Source of the DNA: Chryseobacterium sp.
GTDB lineage: Bacteria; Bacteroidota; Bacteroidia; Flavobacteriales; Weeksellaceae
Reading direction: 5' to 3'
Length of the DNA stretch: 64,000 bases
Assembly (NCBI GenBank): GCA_003248755.1
Contig: QFQW01000006.1
Location: 12,617-76,616 of the forward strand
The position numbers were made by a program, and so were the translations under genes. Below are positions 61,305 to 64,000 of the stretch, piece by piece. Within the stretch, counting starts at the first letter, position 1, and the number at the start of each line of letters is the position of its first letter. Below the pieces are notes generated by a model, which searched no databases, was not told where the DNA came from, and worked only from the letters and a program-made list of their open reading frames with translations.

Positions 61305-61334
61305 AAGTCTTTAAATCTTTAAATCAAATACAAC

Positions 61335-61784
61335 ATGAATTTAAATAACATACAACCGGCTGCAGGTGCTACTCACAATTCAAAAAGAATTGGTAGAGGT
61401 CAGGGAAGCGGTAAAGGTGGTACTTCAACAAAAGGACATAAGGGTCAAAAAGCTAGAGCTGGTTATTCTCAAAAAATCGGTTTCGAAGGTGGACAGATGC
61501 CTTTGCAAAGAAGATTACCAAAATTTGGTTTCAAAAATATTAATAGAAAAGAGTTCAGAGCAATCAATCTTGATACTATCCAGACTTTGATCGATACTAA
61601 AAACATTACTGGTGAAATCACTAAAGATGTATTAGTAGCAAACGGTCTTGCTTCAAAAAATGAATTAGTTAAAATCTTAGGTAGAGGTGATTTCAAAGCG
61701 GGAGCTTCTATCTCTGCGGATAAATTTACTAAGTCTGCTGAAGAAGCAATCAACAAAGCAGGAGGTAAAGCAATTACTCTTTAA
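61335..61784 (+). CDS. rplO: 50S ribosomal protein L15
   Basis: 149 residues. The N-terminal extended part has HNSKRIGRGQGSGKGGTSTK and KARAGYSQKIGFEGGQMPLQ, and the globular part ends in SAEEAINKAGGKAITL. It is a late assembly protein of the large subunit. It lies 11 bases before secY. Confidence 0.97.
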   Translation: MNLNNIQPAAGATHNSKRIGRGQGSGKGGTSTKGHKGQKARAGYSQKIGFEGGQMPLQRRLPKFGFKNINRKEFRAINLDTIQTLIDTKNITGEITKDVLVANGLASKNELVKILGRGDFKAGASISADKFTKSAEEAINKAGGKAITL

Positions 61785-61795
61785 CTTAATAGATA

Positions 61796-63178
61796 ATGAA
61801 AGAATTTATACAAACACTTAAAAACATTTGGAGTCTGAAGGAGTTGAGAGATAAGATTATCTTGACACTTTCTCTAGTCCTTGTGTATAGATTCGCTTCG
61901 TATGTTTCTCTTCCGTCTATTAATATGGCAGAAGTAGGAAGCTTACTACAACATTACCAAAACCAAGGCGGGAACCAACAAGGAGCCGGCCTTTTGGGTT
62001 TATTATCATCTTTCACTGGCGGTGCGTTTAGTCGTGCTTCTATTATGGCATTAGGAATTATGCCGTATATCTCCGCATCAATTATTGTCCAATTAATGGG
62101 CATGGCAATACCTTACTTACAGAAGTTGCAAAAAGATGGGGAAAGTGGAAGAAATACTTTAAACCAAATTACCAGATGGTTAACTATAGGAGTTTGTATT
62201 GTACAAGCACCCTCTTATTTAACCTCAATAACGCAATACTTTTTGCCATATTCACAATTTCAGTCAGCTTATTATGTTGATCCTAGTAATGTTATGTTGT
62301 TTTGGATACCAAGTATTGTGATTCTAGTTGCAGGTTCTGTATTTGCAATGTGGTTAGGGGAGAAGATTACGGATAAGGGTATTGGTAATGGTATTTCTAT
62401 TCTAATTATGGTGGGTATCCTTGCGGATCTTCCAACTGCTTTTTATCAAGAAGTTATAACACAAAATGGTAAAGGTGGTTTTGGAAGCATTATGATTTTA
62501 ATTGAAGTTATATTCTGGTTATTAGTTATTCTTTTAGCAATCATTTTATCAGTTGCTGTTAGAAAAATTCCAATTCAATATGTTAGTCGTGCTCAAGCAA
62601 GAGGTGGAGTTAGCAGAAATCTGATGGAAGGAGCTAGACAATGGATCCCATTGAAAGTGAATGCTGCAGGTGTAATGCCAATTATCTTTGCTCAAGCATT
62701 AATGTTTGTACCGGGATTATTAACCAAGGTAGATGAATCTAATACATTTTTAGCAGGATTTAAAAATGTTTTCAGCTGGCAATACAATGTATTGTTTGCC
62801 TTATTGATTATTATATTTTCATTTTTCTATACGGCAATTACCATTCCTGTGAATCAAATGGCTGATGATTTGAAGCGTAACGGAGGCTTAATTCCAAAAG
62901 TGAGACCCGGAAAAGAAACGGCAGATTATCTTGATGATGTTTTATCAAAAATAACCTTGCCAGGTGCGATTTTTTTATCTATCTTTGCAGTCCTTCCGGC
63001 AATAGTGCATGGAGCGTTTGTTCAGACGGATAGATTCGCCTTATTTTTTGGGGGAACATCGTTGTTGATTATGGTGGGCGTTATTCTTGATACCGTTCAA
63101 CAGATCAATACGTATCTACTGAACCATCATTATGACGGGTTGATGCAATCTAAATTATCAAGATCATCAAACTATTAA
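61796..63178 (+). CDS. secY: Protein translocase subunit SecY
   Basis: 460 residues with about ten membrane helices. The plug region and first helix have KIILTLSLVLVYRFASYVSLP, and the pore region includes ALGIMPYISASIIVQLMGM. Later motifs are GISILIMVGILADLPTAF, VSRAQARGGVSRNLMEGAR and KRNGGLIPKVRPGKETADYL, as in bacterial SecY. It forms the inner-membrane protein channel with SecE and SecG. It lies 7 bases before infA. Confidence 0.98.
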   Translation: MKEFIQTLKNIWSLKELRDKIILTLSLVLVYRFASYVSLPSINMAEVGSLLQHYQNQGGNQQGAGLLGLLSSFTGGAFSRASIMALGIMPYISASIIVQLMGMAIPYLQKLQKDGESGRNTLNQITRWLTIGVCIVQAPSYLTSITQYFLPYSQFQSAYYVDPSNVMLFWIPSIVILVAGSVFAMWLGEKITDKGIGNGISILIMVGILADLPTAFYQEVITQNGKGGFGSIMILIEVIFWLLVILLAIILSVAVRKIPIQYVSRAQARGGVSRNLMEGARQWIPLKVNAAGVMPIIFAQALMFVPGLLTKVDESNTFLAGFKNVFSWQYNVLFALLIIIFSFFYTAITIPVNQMADDLKRNGGLIPKVRPGKETADYLDDVLSKITLPGAIFLSIFAVLPAIVHGAFVQTDRFALFFGGTSLLIMVGVILDTVQQINTYLLNHHYDGLMQSKLSRSSNY

Positions 63179-63185
63179 TAAGATA

Positions 63186-63401
63186 ATGGCAAAACAGAAA
63201 CATATAGAACAAGACGGCGTTATTACGGAAGCACTTTCGAATGCGCAGTTTCGTGTAGAGCTTGAAAATGGACATGTATTAATTGCCCATATTTCAGGTA
63301 AAATGAGAATGCATTACATAAAACTCTTACCTGGAGACAAGGTAAGACTAGAATTATCTCCCTATGATCTTTCAAAAGGGAGAATAACTTTTAGATATTA
63401 A
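63186..63401 (+). CDS. infA: Translation initiation factor IF-1
   Basis: 71 residues of one S1-like OB fold: IEQDGVITEALSNAQFRVEL, NGHVLIAHISGKMRMHYIK and LLPGDKVRLELSPYDLSKG. It binds the A-site of the small subunit during initiation. It is followed by a stem-loop and rpmJ. Confidence 0.97.
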   Translation: MAKQKHIEQDGVITEALSNAQFRVELENGHVLIAHISGKMRMHYIKLLPGDKVRLELSPYDLSKGRITFRY

Positions 63402-63406
63402 AAATA

Positions 63407-63440
63407 CAAACAAATGAAATCTTATGATTCCATTTGTTTG
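63407..63440 (+). other. Stem-loop between infA and rpmJ
   Basis: 15-base arms (CAAACAAATGAAATC and GATTCCATTTGTTTG, one mismatch) around a TTAT loop. An A-run, not a T-run, follows, so it is not a classic terminator for this strand. Confidence 0.65.
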
Positions 63441-63464
63441 TTAATAAAAAAAAAATATTTTCAA

Positions 63465-63581
63465 ATGAAAGTTAGAGCATCTATTAAAAAAAGAAGTGCT
63501 GATTGCAAAATTGTACGCAGAAAAGGTGTGCTATTTGTAATCAACAAGAAGAACCCAAAATTTAAACAAAGACAAGGCTAA
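63465..63581 (+). CDS. rpmJ: 50S ribosomal protein L36, zinc-free type
   Basis: 38 residues. It reads MKVRASIKKRSADCKIVRRK, then GVLFVINKKNPKFKQRQG. The zinc form normally has three Cys and a His; here only one Cys remains, so it is the zinc-free form. It is the smallest large-subunit protein. It lies 9 bases before rpsM. Confidence 0.94.
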   Translation: MKVRASIKKRSADCKIVRRKGVLFVINKKNPKFKQRQG

Positions 63582-63590
63582 CATTAAATT

Positions 63591-63968
63591 ATGGCGAGAA
63601 TTTCAGGTATTGATTTACCAAAAAACAAAAGAGGAGTTATTGGACTTACATACATCTACGGTGTTGGTAAGAGTACAGCTTCAGAAATTTTGAAAAACGC
63701 TGGTATCAGCGAAGACAAGAAAGTCAACGAATGGAATGACGATGAATTGGCAGCAATCAGAACTTACATCACAGAAAACTTAAAAGTTGAGGGTGAATTG
63801 CGTTCTGAAATTCAATTGAACATCAAGAGATTGATGGATATTGGTTGTCAACGAGGAATACGTCACAGACTTGGATTACCTTTAAGAGGCCAAAGAACGA
63901 AAAACAATTCTAGAACCCGTAAAGGAAGAAGAAAAACTGTTGCTAACAAGAAAAAAGCAAGTAAATAA
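63591..63968 (+). CDS. rpsM: 30S ribosomal protein S13
   Basis: 125 residues. Motifs are ARISGIDLPKNKRGVIGLTY, IYGVGKSTASEILKNAGIS, RGIRHRLGLPLRGQRTKNN and the basic C-terminal tail TRKGRRKTVANKKKASK. It contacts the P-site tRNA. It is the first gene of the alpha operon, which continues out of the window. Confidence 0.98.
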   Translation: MARISGIDLPKNKRGVIGLTYIYGVGKSTASEILKNAGISEDKKVNEWNDDELAAIRTYITENLKVEGELRSEIQLNIKRLMDIGCQRGIRHRLGLPLRGQRTKNNSRTRKGRRKTVANKKKASK

Positions 63969-63980
63969 TCGTTAGGAATT

Positions 63981-64000
63981 ATGGCAAAACAAACTAAAGT
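63981..64000 (+). CDS. rpsK: 30S ribosomal protein S11, partial start
   Basis: Only seven residues are in the window (MAKQTKV). They follow rpsM by 12 bases, the place of rpsK in the alpha operon, and match the usual S11 start. Confidence 0.75.

Noticed and set aside
1..64000. CRISPR arrays, tRNA/rRNA genes, prophage or integrase
   Set aside because: I looked for regular spaced repeats, cloverleaf-like blocks and integrase motifs and found none.

Overview
The window looks like a chromosomal segment of a low-GC flavobacterium of the Weeksellaceae, most like Chryseobacterium or a close relative. This rests on recalled family resemblance, not a search. The pointers are type IX secretion (T9SS) C-terminal sorting domains, paired outer-membrane beta-barrel receptors, promoters of the TTG-N19-21-TAnnTTTG type, ribosomal proteins without zinc ligands, a fused IcmF-type mutase, and small DUF4252 and head-GIN proteins. 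I see no rRNA, tRNA, CRISPR array, transposase or prophage.

Layout. 1-4115: the 5' part of a TonB-dependent-type receptor (minus strand), then a small lipoprotein with a LytS/LytTR-type two-component pair. 4206-6944: a four-gene acyl cluster (acyl carrier protein, acyl-activating ligase, short-chain reductase, hexapeptide acyltransferase). 7145-8121: an ECF sigma factor with a small membrane protein. 8157-15661 (minus strand): a seven-gene operon read as a peptide natural-product (RiPP) locus. It holds a lipoprotein, a beta-barrel receptor, a 48-residue precursor with a GG leader, a HExxH-like protein whose motif is HQTGH, a TonB-C-like protein, a TPR protein and a C39-peptidase ABC exporter. 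15887-17623 is a divergent TPR/AraC regulator. 17693-23056: two adjacent aconitases of different classes. 23341-24442: a DUF2752 protein and a WG-repeat protein. 24472-26784: a TPP riboswitch ahead of a TonB-dependent receptor, probably for thiamine. 26813-32218: a T9SS cargo protein behind a nested inverted repeat, a CCDC81-type HU protein, a thioesterase, a GxxExxY protein, a 2-hydroxyacid dehydrogenase, a serine hydrolase and a frameshifted 2H phosphoesterase. 32406-35580: an ECF sigma, anti-sigma and DUF4252 module. 35629-45944: YciI-like protein, FAD oxidoreductase, fused acyl-CoA mutase, leucine-rich T9SS protein, GT-C-like membrane protein, Dps and a secreted unknown. 46093-64000: the str, S10, spc and start of alpha ribosomal clusters with secY and infA. 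They are interrupted after rpsJ by a T9SS metalloprotease and a small iron-permease-like gene.

How the parts work together. The peptide operon has a good promoter on the minus strand and a stem-loop with a short T-run right after the precursor gene, which would give more precursor than processing enzyme. The exporter would cut the leader after Gly-Gly and move the core across the inner membrane; the barrel and lipoprotein would act at the outer membrane. The ribosomal clusters appear to start from two separate promoters, before rpsL and before rplC, because the metalloprotease insertion has terminators on both sides. Two 83-bp copies of one repeat directly follow stop codons, and a REP-like sequence is read through inside the mutase gene.

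The peptide locus at 8-17.6 kb is the best candidate for an undescribed system. Its product, its modification chemistry and the role of the barrel are inferred.
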